Below, in pieces: positions 17,701 to 30,224 of a stretch of 64,000 bases of DNA; within the stretch, counting starts at the first letter, position 1, and each line of letters begins with the position of its first letter. The notes under the pieces were generated by a model, which saw nothing but the letters and a program-made list of their open reading frames with translations, was not told the origin of the DNA and did not search any database. A program made the position numbers and the translations under genes. Location of the stretch: contig CAXIPT010000005.1 in the NCBI GenBank assembly GCA_964030475.1, positions 5,598,875 to 5,662,874 on the forward strand. The letters run 5' to 3'. This DNA is from Tethya wilhelma (taxonomy: Eukaryota > Porifera > Demospongiae > Tethyida > Tethyidae).

Positions 17701-20286
17701 GCGGTGCTTCGAGTAGGTGCCCCTTCAAACAAAACCTCAAAGAAGGTTGAAAAGAAGCAGCAGACACTTGCAGTCAAGACAAGTAAAGAGGCAACAAAGA
17801 CCACCTTTAAACCCCAGACAGCAGCTAATGTGGGAGGCCATCAGAGACAAAAGAAGGCCACAGCTAGTCTAGTGGATCTCAATGTGTCTGTAGAATCATC
17901 ACAAACTTCAAGGTAGAACAGGTTTATTTATTCATAAGGCTATGGTTTGCAATCAGGTACATGTGTTCACACATACACATGTGTTTAGGTGTGTTGCCAT
18001 GACAACATGTACCCTTATGACAAAAAATGTTCTATGCATTATTTTTTCCTTTTCTTATCAGTGTTGCTAGTGAAGACACACCAGTTACTGCTGTCCAGAA
18101 CTTCCTCCAAGCTACCACTCTGAGCGATGATAGTCTGAGGTCAGAGGAGAGCATGGTGATCATCGACAGTGAAGAGAGCGGCGTGTCGTCTCAAGGTGCT
18201 TCACAAGTGTCAGGATTGTCTCAGGAATCAGGGGCTACAAGTGAGCCAGAGGGCCTTCAGTTGTGGACCGATATTGATAAGAAGGAGGAGAAGGATCCGC
18301 TGTTTTCATCTGAATATGCTCCTCACATTTATGCCTACATGAGACAAAGAGAGGTAAGATTGTGTGTGTGGAAATGAATCCCTATCAGCCTGTTGTTTCA
18401 GGCTGCTCAGCACCATTTTACTCTAGAAATTTAGCTGATTTTACTCTAACACTATCTGCTTGTCCTACTGTGTGTATCTATCCTTTTTCTATGCTCAAAT
18501 TGACAAGTCTTTCTCACATTCATGTGATGTTCATCTCCCTCTCTTTCCTACCTCGCCCTTCAGGAGTTCTTCTCTGTCCACTCCTACATGAGACAGCAGC
18601 CCGACATCAACACCAGCATGCGTACCATCCTCGTCGACTGGCTGATCGAAGTCCAAGAGAACTTTGAACTCTTCCATGAGACCCTCTACATTGCCGTTCG
18701 TATTGTCGACCTCTACCTCAGTCGGAAGGAGGTGAAGAGAGAGTACCTGCAGCTGGTGGGAGCAACATGCATGCTCATTGCGGCAAAATTCGAGGTATGA
18801 AGTGCCACGTGTAATTGAAGGTTAAAAGATTAGTATGCTATTGCTTGTGTGTACCTAGTGGGGAAAAAATTAAGAAGATGTTTAGACTAAATGTATCAGA
18901 GTTTCTTCTATTTGGAATTTAAAAATGTCTGTTTTGTGTGTAGCTATATACCACCTGCTTGCTTTCAGTGTGACTGTCAATAGAGCAGCAGTGCTACAAT
19001 AGAATTGATGTGATTTGTGTCCATTCTTTGCATGCTTGTATACACATTTCACCCTCTCCTTTTTGCACACACACACACTTCCCCTCCCCTCTCCCTCCCT
19101 CACACGTAGGAACTGAGTCCCCCTCTTGTCGATGACTTCCTCTACCTGTGTGACGATGCCTACACACACAATGAGCTGCTCAAGATGGAGAGAGACATCC
19201 TCAAGACCATCAACTATGACATCAACATCCCTGTGGCCTACAGGTTCCTGAGGAGACTGGCAAGAGTAAGCCGGCTAGCTAGCTAAAGCACACGATAGCT
19301 TCAGTGCAAGATACCTCCTTAGACCACACAGCCTCAAACTATAGTACGAAACAGATTTGTGTATCTATGATCATTTTTCTCGTATCATTTCGTGGTTTCC
19401 ATACCATGAATTGTATACATTCTTTTGCACTCGAGGGAGATTTAGTGAGGTAGGTAGAGATGCATATTTTTCAGGCCAAATTTACAACTTTATGCTGATA
19501 TTGGAGTCTTGGTTTATTGCACTCATACACACAGGCTGCTGATGCTACTATGGAGACACACACCTTGGCTCGATACTTCAGTGAAAGCACTCTCCAAGAG
19601 TACGACTTTGTCACAGAGAAACCCTCCCTTGTTGCAGCTAGCTCCATGTACCTGGCCATCAGAATGAAGAGACTAGGAGCCTGGGTGAGTCTTGGGTAGC
19701 ATCAGCCACTGTATGTATATTTTAGACATCTACAGCTGTATATTAGACTATTATATCTCCAAGAAATAACCTCCTTAGCAACCATATGAACTTAAATTTG
19801 CTATCTTGTGTCATACATACATACATCGCACACACAGACACCCACCCTCCAGCACTACAGTGGCTACTCTGTTGAACAGATGCTCCCAATGGTTGAAAGA
19901 CTAAACAAACTCATTCAAACTCCTCTAGGACAGACCAGCACTGTGAGAAGCAAGTACTCACACGAGTAAGTACAGCAGATAGTATAATTATACAGACACC
20001 ACACACATTCCAAATACTGCACACCAATCAGCCTACATCACAGCCACAATAGTACACATGTACAATTCAGCTATCATGTCTTTCAATACTTCTACTGCTG
20101 TTTAGTGTTTTATTAGTTTGACTTGACAAATGGTCCTCTACAGCAGTATGTGCTCCTAGCTATAGCTCCCATCTCTTGTGTTTCCACAGAGTGTTCTTCA
20201 AGGTGGCTCTGATACCTCCCCTGCCTAATGTGGTCATTGATGCTCAGAAGGCACTTATGGACTGTCCCACTGTTCCACTCAGCTGA
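16949..20286 (+). CDS. CCNB3: G2/mitotic cyclin B3
   Basis: Nine exons in perfect phase: 16949-17029, 17142-17270, 17701-17912, 18062-18353, 18564-18794, 19110-19265, 19535-19684, 19853-19965, 20190-20286; 486 residues. A destruction box Arg-Asn-Ala-Leu-Gly-Asp-Val-Thr-Asn ends exon 2, so the protein should be an APC/C substrate. The first cyclin box starts at Met-Arg-Thr-Ile-Leu-Val-Asp-Trp-Leu and includes Ala-Ala-Lys-Phe-Glu. The B3 type is indicated by Tyr-Asp-Ile-Asn-Ile-Pro-Val-Ala-Tyr-Arg-Phe-Leu-Arg-Arg, His-Tyr-Ser-Gly-Tyr and the C-terminal Lys-Tyr-Ser-His-Glu-Val-Phe-Phe. Partner is CDK1, by family knowledge. The N-terminal ~270 residues are low-complexity, Ser/Lys-rich. Exon 3 is preceded by a 60-bp (CT)n tract acting as polypyrimidine tract. 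The exon 1 donor (GTTATA) is weak. Confidence 0.93.
17634..17698. repeat. (CT)n microsatellite forming the acceptor of CCNB3 exon 3
   Basis: Near-perfect CT run ending in CAG at 17700, directly before the exon. Confidence 0.95.
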
Positions 20287-20904
20287 CTTGTCACGTGACC
20301 GTCATGTGATTCAAGAACCAACCACCATTAGATTATAGGCGCTGTTGTATAGTTGTACATTTTCATGCAGTTCTCTTAGGTTTTTATGTCTTTTTTTTTC
20401 TTTGTTGTTTGACCTTACTGCACTCTTCTTTGAGTGTTGATCACTTGTACACGATGTACTATAATAATTATTTATGCACCTTTTAAATCTTTCAGTATTA
20501 AACTGCATGAACTGTAATTTCCTATGGGCCAGATGCTCTGAATCTGAGAGGGGGAAAAGTTCATTTCTCCCTATGTCAAGAATGTCTGGCCTTTGAGACT
20601 ACAAGAACTGATGGGGTCACTTTCACTATAAAAGTGAAAACTGATCATGAGGCATGAACAGCTCATAAATTTTATTATTCATTGAGGTGTTGGATGAATT
20701 GTATTTTGGCCTGGGCCGGAAGCTCGACAAATCTACTGAAAGTACTTGTTCTTTTCTTTTGACTATAATATAAACTTCAAAATGAGATTTTTCAAGTTAT
20801 GCAGTATCTAATTATGAGCTAGCTAGGTATGTGATTATGTACATTGCAGCTGAAATCATAATTATTGTAATTATTGATGATGTCATAAATGAGGGAGTTC
20901 ATAG
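20287..20904. other. Intergenic, convergent 3' flanks
   Basis: AT-rich region between the stop of cyclin B3 and the stop of the - strand collagen-vWA gene. I see no further gene. Confidence 0.6.
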
Positions 20905-23900
20905 TTATTGACCAAGATCAACCTGAGTGAAGTCAGGAGCACGTTCCACCCCCTCCAGAGGCTTCCCTCCTCTGTCCACAATGGTCCCCTCAACCTCCAC
21001 TGGCTCCTCAGGGATACCTTCAACACACTGGACAGGAGGGAACAGAGACAGTTAGTCATGGTGTCATTGGATGGTATGTGTGAGTGTGTGCATCATTCAT
21101 TTTATTGTGCTTTGTTTGCGGCCCATACTATAAAGTGTAATCATACTCAGCTGCTCAGCAGTTCAGTATAACAAGCCTGCGACAATGCAGGCATATTCCA
21201 TATTCCATTTGATATTCCATAATCACTCATATTATAGTATGTCTCAACCTGGGCAGCTCAGCCAGGGACTAGCTAAATCCGACTCAGACTTACTAAAGTA
21301 GCATCTCCATTGTTGGCAACAACGCATCGACAGAATGGTCCATCGTCGGCAATAGCACAGTCCACTCTGGCATTGTTTTCATTGGCTCCAGGACCCTTCA
21401 CACACGTACACCTGCAGCCACCGTCATTGTTGAATAAAGATGAATGCTACATCCTAATGATAGCTTGACTTGCTAGTTAGTATGATTGTATGAGTGGAAA
21501 ATCATTCATACAGTCATGGAATAATCTTAGTACCTTCTGCATGATTCTATGGTTGCAATGATTTCTCTTAGTTTGATTTCTGCCAGAGCTGACGTGAAAG
21601 AGGCTTGTAGGCTTGCATTTCTAGTCAAAGAGGACTCTCTGAGAATTGGCAGCGACCATGCTGCTCCACCCAGTGAGATGGCCAAGTCAACGTACACATC
21701 AGCTGTGTTCTTTTCTGCCTATTGTAATGTCATGCATAAAAATTAATAATCATTAGTGCAAAATACCAGCAAGTGTTCGACACCTGTCCAAGGCCTCATA
21801 GACTTCCATATCAAATGCATAATCCACAGGGTTTTGAGCTACAAATAATACTTACTCGTGTGACAACAACTGTCTCATTTGATATGCTAAATGCTCCGTT
21901 GGGCTCAAGGATGTAGGGTATCCCTAAACCGTCCACTCCAAACACCACCTTCTCTGTGCTTTTCACCAACTGGTAGTCAGCAAACACGATCGCATTCAAT
22001 AGCACACCTCTCTCCTACAATAATTTATAATGTTCATACAAAAAGCAAGCAGTTTCACAACCAACTTCTAACATTTTTTATCTCATCTTGGTGACTGGTC
22101 AGAACCACTGAAAAATTAATTTCTACTGCAATGATAGATCATTACAAGGTCTTAAAGTTACTATAATTATGTGACGTTTCTACCTTCAACTGTTCTGCAA
22201 TCAACTCCTGAGTGATGTTCTCTCCTTCTGGTATAACGGTTCGTCCTTCGTCAGTCACCAGTAGCAAATTTTTGGCAATAAATGGACTCTCTCTAAACGG
22301 TACATTGTCCAGAGCAAACTGAATTGCTTCGTATCCATCCTCATTGGCACCTGTTGCTATGAGCTGTCTCTGTGCACGTGGAAACTCAGAGGCGACGTAA
22401 CAAGCTTGTCCATCAACACGACGGAAATGTGCTCGCTGGAGGTTCCCGAATATTCCAAATCCAATGAGGCAATATCGATTGGGCACGATCCCATCTCCTA
22501 CACCTATACCCCATGTGGTGCATGTGAAAGCATAATATGAGATCCTAGCTATTTGTGTGAATATTATTTGTATTGCGCTAATGGGTCATCCATGCCATTC
22601 CTGTGTACCCATGGTACTACTGTACTGGGTTATAGACTTGTGAGCTAATGTAGTCATTAACTGACAAAAATTTATCCAAAGAGAAATGATGTCGTCTCTT
22701 TCTTTTCTCTTACCTGCAGAGATAAGAACTCTCTCCAGCTGTGGTACCATGACCAGTAGCCACTCATGTTCGGTGTCCATGGAGCCCGATTCGTCCACTA
22801 CTAGAACAATGTCAGCAGCATCTTGAGCTTCTTGAGTGATGTTCCTCACAAAAACCTACATGAAGCCATCATCCAACAAAAGTTAAAGGTAAGTTAAAGT
22901 GCTAGACATGACATTTGTGTCACTGATTGTAGTTAGTACACAAGTACTATTATATATGACATTGTGAGTATTTATGGATGAGATCTGTGTCTATTTTAAG
23001 GTTGATTTCATAATGGTATACAATACAAACTTCAGGCTCTAATCTAGATTGCAATATGCCGCCATAGCACTTGTAACAGCTGCTCATTATTTGGTCCAGT
23101 GCAAACATATGCATGTGTACGTATGTACATTTTACCTGATACCATTGGTCACCGATGCTTTGGGTACCAAAAGGACTTGAACATGTGGCAGCTGGACAAA
23201 ACAAGAAAACATCAGTTGATCATTTGAGCCTGAGAATTGTGTGGCTCAATCAACTCATGAGAAAGAATTTAATTGTATGATAAGAGTCTGACTAAGAAGA
23301 CTTTTGTGATACTAGGAATTGCTTGCATGCAACCTTTATGTGTTTGTGCTGTGCATGTTACTAAGAACTCACGTTGTTGACAGCCAAAGCTCTGAATACA
23401 CTGTGGAAAGGAAGAACAAATATGTTTGTAATAATTGTGTCTAGATCTGCAGCTTGATTCATTTCACATCATAAACATGCAATCTCACAAGTTTCTACAT
23501 GAATGTGTCCATGCATGTGTAGCAGTCACAACACAACCACAGTCCACTATCCATTCCCGCTATGCTGTATCTAAATAACAAGTCTTACCATCCATCTTGT
23601 TCCGTCACAGAAGTAGAGTTGTCGTTCGACAGGATCAAATCTGACAACACCTTGAAGCTCTCCAGTGCACACCTCACTCTCTAGGCGAGGAATCTGTTTA
23701 TATAATATGGCAATACAATGAGTCATTATGACACCACTGACTCAATATGCTACACAGGCATCTCACTATGTCAATCGGAGGCCCAGGTGGTCCTTGTTCT
23801 CCTTTTTCTCCATCACTTCCATTTCTCCCATCCACTCCTGGCATTCCTGGAACGCCTGGTTTCATTTTACCAGGAGGACCCTATCAATTAATAATTGCAT

Positions 23901-25085
23901 TATCATAATCCATTTTGGAGTTCGTATGTTGCTATTTTTTTGTACATACTGTTCTCCCAGGCACTCCTGGTTCACCTGGCTGTCCATCTTTACCCTATAT
24001 TATGTAAGTGGAAGTAATTTCGGTCACAAAATTCTGTATCTTTTTATGGCTTACTGGTATCCCTGGCTGTCCAGGCTCACCACGTTCACCTTTTGGTCCC
24101 TACAGTGTGAAAAATGTTTCCAATATTGCACACAGCTTAGTGTGATTTTTTTCAATGCTCGCACCTGCATTCCTATTGGTCCACGCATCCCGGGAAACCC
24201 TTTTCTCCCGGGTACTCCTGGGACTCCATTAGAGCCAGGTATTCCAGGTTCTCCCTTTACAAATAGCATTGGTACTGATTGTGGTGTGTGTATCTGATTT
24301 GAAGCCACTTAACAAGAACTTACATCTTTCCCTGGTTCTCCTCTTGCGTCTTTGTCTTCTTCCTGTATACATGTGCATGCATGAGGTACGTCATAGCTTA
24401 TTCAGTTTTATCAGCTGTATATTATTGTATACTCACATCTTTATTATTTGCTTGTCTCTTCTTGACTTGTCTTGAAAGAAAATGATTCTCGAAAATCTTT
24501 TCACATTGCTGCATTACAGATAGATTCATGCAGTTTCATAGTTAAAATGCACACAGCGGACCAGTCCACTCAAGTTACCCTTGCATCACAGTGTCCAGGA
24601 GGTCCTTGCATACCCTGTATAGAATTTTAATGTGATACCAGCTCAATATTAAAGAGGCATGCATGCATGCATGAGAGCTTATCTTTAGTCATATAGTATA
24701 GTACAATTTATACCTGCTGTCCTGGTTCTCCCTTTTCTCCTTTGCACTTAGGAATTGGGCATGCTTCAGTTGGTTTGAATCTATAGCTACTGGGTTTCTC
24801 GATACTTTTACTACTGCCTATTTTACGAACAAAATACTTCTCAAACATACATCAAAATCATTGAATCAGATATGACATTGTGTCTTAAGCTAGCAATGAG
24901 CATGCATTAAGTTTACCTCTGTATGATTCAGACAGTATTGCTGATATAGTGTTGCTCACTAACACTGAGAGAAGTACTAATACCACCACTTTTTGCCTAT
25001 AGTACAGTACAATATAGAATTGCATGCAATGAATTATGACTATAGCCATTCAGCTTGTCATAATATCTTCTTACCTTGAGCTCAT
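20905..25085 (-). CDS. Secreted collagen with von Willebrand A domain
   Basis: Eighteen exons in phase: 25085-25075, 24996-24917, 24817-24714, 24614-24579, 24362-24324, 24254-24165, 24099-24055, 23994-23950, 23880-23767, 23693-23589, 23400-23373, 23191-23136, 22855-22714, 22497-22184, 22014-21856, 21718-21534, 21411-21294, 21027-20905; about 597 residues. An N-terminal hydrophobic stretch (Val/Leu-rich, residues 6-22) is a signal peptide. Gly-X-Y repeats follow, with a break at Gly-Lys-Met-Lys-Pro; the collagen exons are multiples of three, including 45, 45 and 90 bp. A short segment with Cys-Asp-Gly-Thr-Arg-Trp comes next, then a vWA domain with MIDAS Asp-Glu-Ser-Gly-Ser, a later Thr-Gly-Ala-Asn and Val-Thr-Asp-Glu. 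A Cys-rich, EGF-like end closes the protein. Likely an extracellular-matrix adhesion protein. An extra small exon near 24440-24475 is possible but does not fit the phase. Confidence 0.82.
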
Positions 25086-25653
25086 AATGCAAATTCCAAT
25101 CAATATAATCGATATATACTCATCAGCAGAATATACAATTTGAGTATGAGTGATACTCTTTCTATTAATGATAGTAGCTCTATAGTGTGCTTTTATTTAA
25201 GTTCATATTGGTTCTGTGATGGGTAACACCCCAACCAATTATATGCCACACCAAGAGTGATTATTTTGTCTCTGTCTGCATTAAACTGGGTGTTGGGTCC
25301 TTCTGGCTGCCACCACTTTTCATTCTTAGCTTCATGCTTAGTCTAGCTGGATGTTACGGTTACCATACATAGACTATTGTCCACTAGAATCCTCCCAGAC
25401 TATATGTGTATAAATTGTCTAGCAACTTTAATTTTATCAGTCCTGTGAACCATCAATATATTATCAATACTTTAGCATATTATGTGGTTAATACAGTTTA
25501 AACATTAAAAAAGAGGAAAGAAGAGTTTTAAGGTGAAGATGTATTGTTTGACATTACAGTAACTATAATATACTATACTTTTTGGTTTTATACATGCTAT
25601 GTTAACAACAAAAGTGTGTGTCCATGTTTAGAGTCAGCTGCAGTATTCTTACA
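25086..25653. other. Intergenic, promoter of collagen-vWA and 3' flank of filamin
   Basis: Both neighbours lie on the - strand, so this stretch holds the 5' region of the collagen-vWA gene and the 3' UTR of the filamin gene. No ORF or repeat of note. Confidence 0.55.
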
Positions 25654-28600
25654 CTACAGCTTGATTGCAAATGGAGCTCCGCTAAAGAGACGATTATTCC
25701 AATACACGAAAACATTGTACGCTTCCTTTGCACGCCCGTCAAATGCAATGTGTGCAGTATCTTTGTTTTCTGAGAGGCGGAGCGGCTCTATGGAAACAGG
25801 ATTGCCTGTCTTCTTCTCAATCACGTTAGCCGAAAGGACTCCTTCCTGGTCAAAGACGTCGATGCTCTTCATCTCTTGGACTTGTGGTGCCTGCCTATCT
25901 GGTGAAGAGAGAAGATTGATCGTAAATGGTGACCCTGCAATCTCTTGGTCGAACAGATAGACGTGGAGCTTGTAGATGTCCTTGGTTCCTGGAGAGAAGC
26001 TGATCTGATACTTTCCACACGTGTACTGTCGTACGTCAATTTCTTCTTTGTTTCCTGAGGTTTGGGCGATCATTTTAGCAGATAAGATTCCTCGTGCTCC
26101 AAGTCCTGGATCAAACTCGACAGCAACCTTAGGCTCTTCAACCTGTTCTTTGAAACAGATGGTGTAAGGAGAACCATTGACTGGTCTTCCGAACCAGTTA
26201 ACCTCCACCTTGAAGGTGTCGTCTTGAATAGCTCGGAATGAAACTCGATAAAGATCGTGAGAGATTTCCTCAATGTTGTGCATGACCAGAGCACCAGATT
26301 TGCTAGTAACATTGACCTTGATGTTGTCCAGTCCGCCCTCCCCAGCTTGGCTCATGTCAAAAGTGAGCTCTATCATGTTTCCGGCCTTAAGAGGCACCAC
26401 GGGATCGAATGAAATCACCTTCTCTGCGCAAGGAGCTTGGCGCACGACAAAGAGAAGAGGAGACTGGGGAAGTTTCACATTGTTGTACGTAATGTAGACC
26501 TTGTAGTCGTCTGAGATCGAAGCTTTGAATTTGATCGTGTAGTTGTCCTCTCCTGCTGGTTCGATCGACAGAACGGAAGGTGTTGCACCACTCTCCTTAC
26601 CTATAGCTTTCACAGCAAACTTTTTTCCTTCTTTGTTTGGTGCAAACATTCTGATTTCGAGGAGCTCTTCCACAAGGTAGTATCGAGTGTGTGGGAGTGC
26701 TGGCCTACTTATGACGATGTCGTCGAGTGACTCACTATCAACAGTGACTTCAATTGGAGAAGTGGAAAGAGGATGACCATCAAAGTAAGGAACGATAGTG
26801 TACAGTCCCCCGTCACTTGGCGTGAAGGAGACAAGACTGTATCCATCTCTCTCTTTGGAGACTTCACACTGGAAGGCACCAGCAGGTCCTTTACCAGAGG
26901 CTGTTACATCTCCCTCGCCAGCATCAAAAGTGGACACCCCAAAGGAGATCGGCTTGTTAGTGGAGAACACCTTTCCACTGAGATTATCTTCTACCTTGCA
27001 TTTTGAAGGATCGTTGACAGTGAAGTGGAGTGGACAGTCGGGTATGACTTCTCCTCCATAGCTTATTTCCATCGTGTACTCACCGACTGTTTCGGGAGTG
27101 AAAGTAACTGCAAACACGCCTTGTTCGATACTGCTGATATCGCACTGAACGTCAGCCAAGGCTCCTTGAACTGTGCCTTTTATATCAGCGACTTCGGTCG
27201 ATTCAGTAGCATCGACTATGACAGTCACAGGTTTGTTCACTAGCATGCGATTGACAGGCAACTCGCGGACGTAGACCGTGCTAGCGATGGTTGGCTCTTC
27301 GGGGTACACCATGAATGGGCTACCGGGGATTTGAAATCCATTCCACTTGATCTCGATGTGATAAGTGCCTTTGTATTGCGGCATATACTCATAAGTGTAC
27401 ACTCCTGATTCACTGGACAGGAGGTCGAGATCGCATGGCAAAGAGGGACTGTGGACAGTAGCAGAGAGAGAGCCGGGACCGGCATTTTCAGTGTGGACGT
27501 CAAATTGCGTAGAGTGTCCGAGAACTGCGTTGGAGAGTCCAGCGGGTATCACCCTGCACTTGTCTGGATTGCTGGCTTCACTGGTGAACGGGCTATTTGG
27601 TATTGGGGTACCGTTCCAGTTCAGATTGATTGTGTGTGTACCGATAGAGATGGGAGTGTACTTCACTTGGTGGGTACCGTCTTTCTTCTTTGTCACCGTT
27701 GCCTCGAGGGTATCCCCATTGGGATCATCAATGACTGCACTCAACTTCCCTTCGCCGGCTTCGCTGCAGTCGACACTAAACTCTGTTGGGATGTTCACAC
27801 GACTCTTGACTCTAGCGCCCGGTGCCTTGCACTTGAGAGCCAGAGCAGGATCATTGTGGAGAACATGGTAAGGAGAGCCGTCAATCTGATCACCGTGGAA
27901 AGAAATCTCAACCGTGTATTCACCCGGCACATTGGGAGTATATTGGTAGGTTGGACTGCCTGGTGTTTTATCGATAGCGACAGCTTTTCCCTGTGGATTT
28001 TTCACGAGGATGCTCAAATCTTCAGTGGATGACCCTTCTCCGTGAATCATGATCATGGCTTGTTGCTTGATCTCAGTCCCTCCTTCGACACCCGAGCCAT
28101 CAGCTGTCAATGTAGAAGGTGTCAAGGGAGGCTGGATTCCAAGCGATTGAAGCTGAGCAAGAAACACCATCAGTGGAACTTGGTCCTTCTCCGTGCTACA
28201 GATCTCTATAGCTGCAAACTTGGAAGTGACTTCCAACGACTCTTTCGCAGCATCTATGGCTATGTTAGTCACTTCGAGTTTCGAACTGTCCTCCAGTGTG
28301 ACAGAGAGAGGTGTTGAGCCTGGTGCAAGTGCCTCCACCAGCGCACAGAGTGGTTGACCGCTCTCCCAATCTTCACTGAAGTTGTGAATTTTTTTGGACG
28401 GTAGGAATTTGTTGACCCACCTGAGAAGATGCTTTTCACCTATTGAGCCATTGTTGCAAAAGAATGAGAGATAGGCCATCACCATGAATTCGAGATCAGA
28501 ATGTTCGTTGGTGATATCTTCAGGACGTAAAACTTGTGGGACATTGAACTCCTTTTTGGCAAGATCCATAGCATTTGTGACATTCTCGAGACCTTTCTTT

Positions 28601-29973
28601 GGATTGAGAGTGGCGTGGTTTGGAATCAGACCAGGCTTGTAAAAATCAACGAGAGCTGAAAGATTTCGTCCGTCATTCCAATCAGTGGTGAAGTTGGCAA
28701 TTTGGGCATTGGGAAGGATGGTCTGGAACCACGTGAGAAGGGCTTTCTTTTTGCTTGCTGATGCATCACTGGAGCCAACGTTGATGTGGAAATGCTTGAT
28801 GAGCTCATACACGATACCCAGAGTGAGCTTGTGGTTACCGTCAACAATATCAGCTGCACCTATAGAGAGAGATCATGAATTTTCCCAAGTCACACAGACA
28901 GTTAGCTATATATAATGCTGTTAGCGTACCAATAATACCACAATGTTTAACATGTAATACTATGTGCAGTTTTAAATACCTTAGTCATGCATGTTTCAGC
29001 CCCATGTACACAGACTCAATTCATAAACAGCTAGGTTTATCACGTACATCTGTTAAATTCTTGGAATTCATACCAAAATTATAGGCTCATAAATATTTTC
29101 ATACCTAGTTCTAACAGCAAATGAATAATATTCTTTATTGTCACAAATGCATTCAACCTAGTTCTTTACCCTCCCTCTTTTTGGTCTTGTATGTTGCAAA
29201 CCTCTAAGCTAGCTACTCCTCTTTTAGTGCACATGTAGACAAAATAAGTCTCCGTTTACATCAACCTACTTGTAGAGATCAGTTTGATGCCTTCATCTTT
29301 GATCATGCTCAATGCAATCTCCATGTTGTCCAACTGCTGCAAGCGATGTTGAGCAGGTGAGGAGTACTTTGCAATCACTGGCTTCCCTGTGAGTGTTTCC
29401 AGCAACTTGATCAAGACAATACCATCGCGAAGATCAGCTGAAAGATCACTGACCTGCAGCACAAATAAATTTAAGTTAAGGTGTCAATATGATCATGACA
29501 TTAAATTTTATAATTATACCTGAACCTCCTTGTTGGGAAAGAGTGAGTTAATCCAGTTGACGAAGAGCCTTTCCTGAGCTTGAACCCATTTGGATGTTTC
29601 TTTCTTTCCTGCAGATTTTGTCGGCTTTTTTGGTGTAGGGTTTGTTTCGTGGTGAGAACTCAAGAGTGAGAAGACATTGCCTGGCTTGCTGTGCTTCTCT
29701 CGATCATATCTAGAAGTGGAGGGGGGAAATTATTTATAAATGACTTGTAATATTGTACTTGTACAGTATTAGCCTGCAAGCTAGAAACCATAATCAGCAT
29801 ATGCAGATATTTTCAAAGTATATACTAAATGCCTACTTTTGAGCAGAAGAGTGAACTTGTATGCGTGATGTGTAGGACTGCTGTTTCTTTTCAGTAACCC
29901 AGCTGTCATGTTTTGGAGAGCTGGGGTCTTCAGGTGAGACCAGTCCACTTCTTCCTGCTTTGGAGCCACTCAT
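25654..29973 (-). CDS. Filamin-type actin crosslinker with three CH domains
   Basis: Four exons in phase (29973-29837, 29709-29520, 29453-29270, 28859-25654) give 1238 residues. The first CH domain starts near residue 87 (Leu-Phe-Val-Asn-Trp-Ile-Asn), the second near 205 (Leu-Leu-Thr-Trp-Phe-Gln, then Asp-Trp-Asn-Asp-Gly-Arg), and a third follows near 320 (Leu-Leu-Arg-Trp-Val-Asn, then Asp-Trp-Glu-Ser-Gly-Gln). About nine immunoglobulin-like filamin repeats follow, each closing with a Gly-Ser-Pro-Phe/Tyr type motif; the protein ends in Phe-Ala-Ile-Lys-Leu. Vertebrate filamins have two CH domains and 24 repeats; three CH domains are a hallmark of the arthropod jitterbug group. The last exon of 3.2 kb carries CH2, CH3 and all repeats without an intron. 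Role: actin binding and crosslinking at the cortex. Divergent from the SPFH-like gene. Confidence 0.9.
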
Positions 29974-30224
29974 CTTGTCTTCTTATTCTTCTTCAATCTC
30001 AGCTGAACCGTCTTCGTTCGCAAGTGAGTAAACCCAATATGCAAAAGAGTGCATAATATTTAATTAACGCGTAGCTCTTCCTTTCACGCCCTCCATTTTT
30101 GCAGATTTGATGGGCGTAGCTGAATCACGTGAAAGTATCCGGAGGTATTTCCGTCCAGAATCCGTACAACTGTAATTTGACCTCTGAGAACCAAACAACG
30201 CTCTCAAAGGACTGTGTCTGAATC
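29974..30224. promoter_or_regulatory. Shared divergent promoter, filamin / SPFH-like
   Basis: 251 bp separate the two ATGs. The region contains ACGTGA and TCCGGA type motifs but no TATA box at either end. Confidence 0.55.

Noticed and set aside
22950..23204. Separate 84-codon ORF on the - strand.
   Set aside because: Only its first part is real, as exon 23191-23136 of the collagen-vWA gene; the rest is intron.
24440..24475. Possible extra exon of the collagen-vWA gene.
   Set aside because: Splice-like ends exist but the phase does not match the exons on either side.
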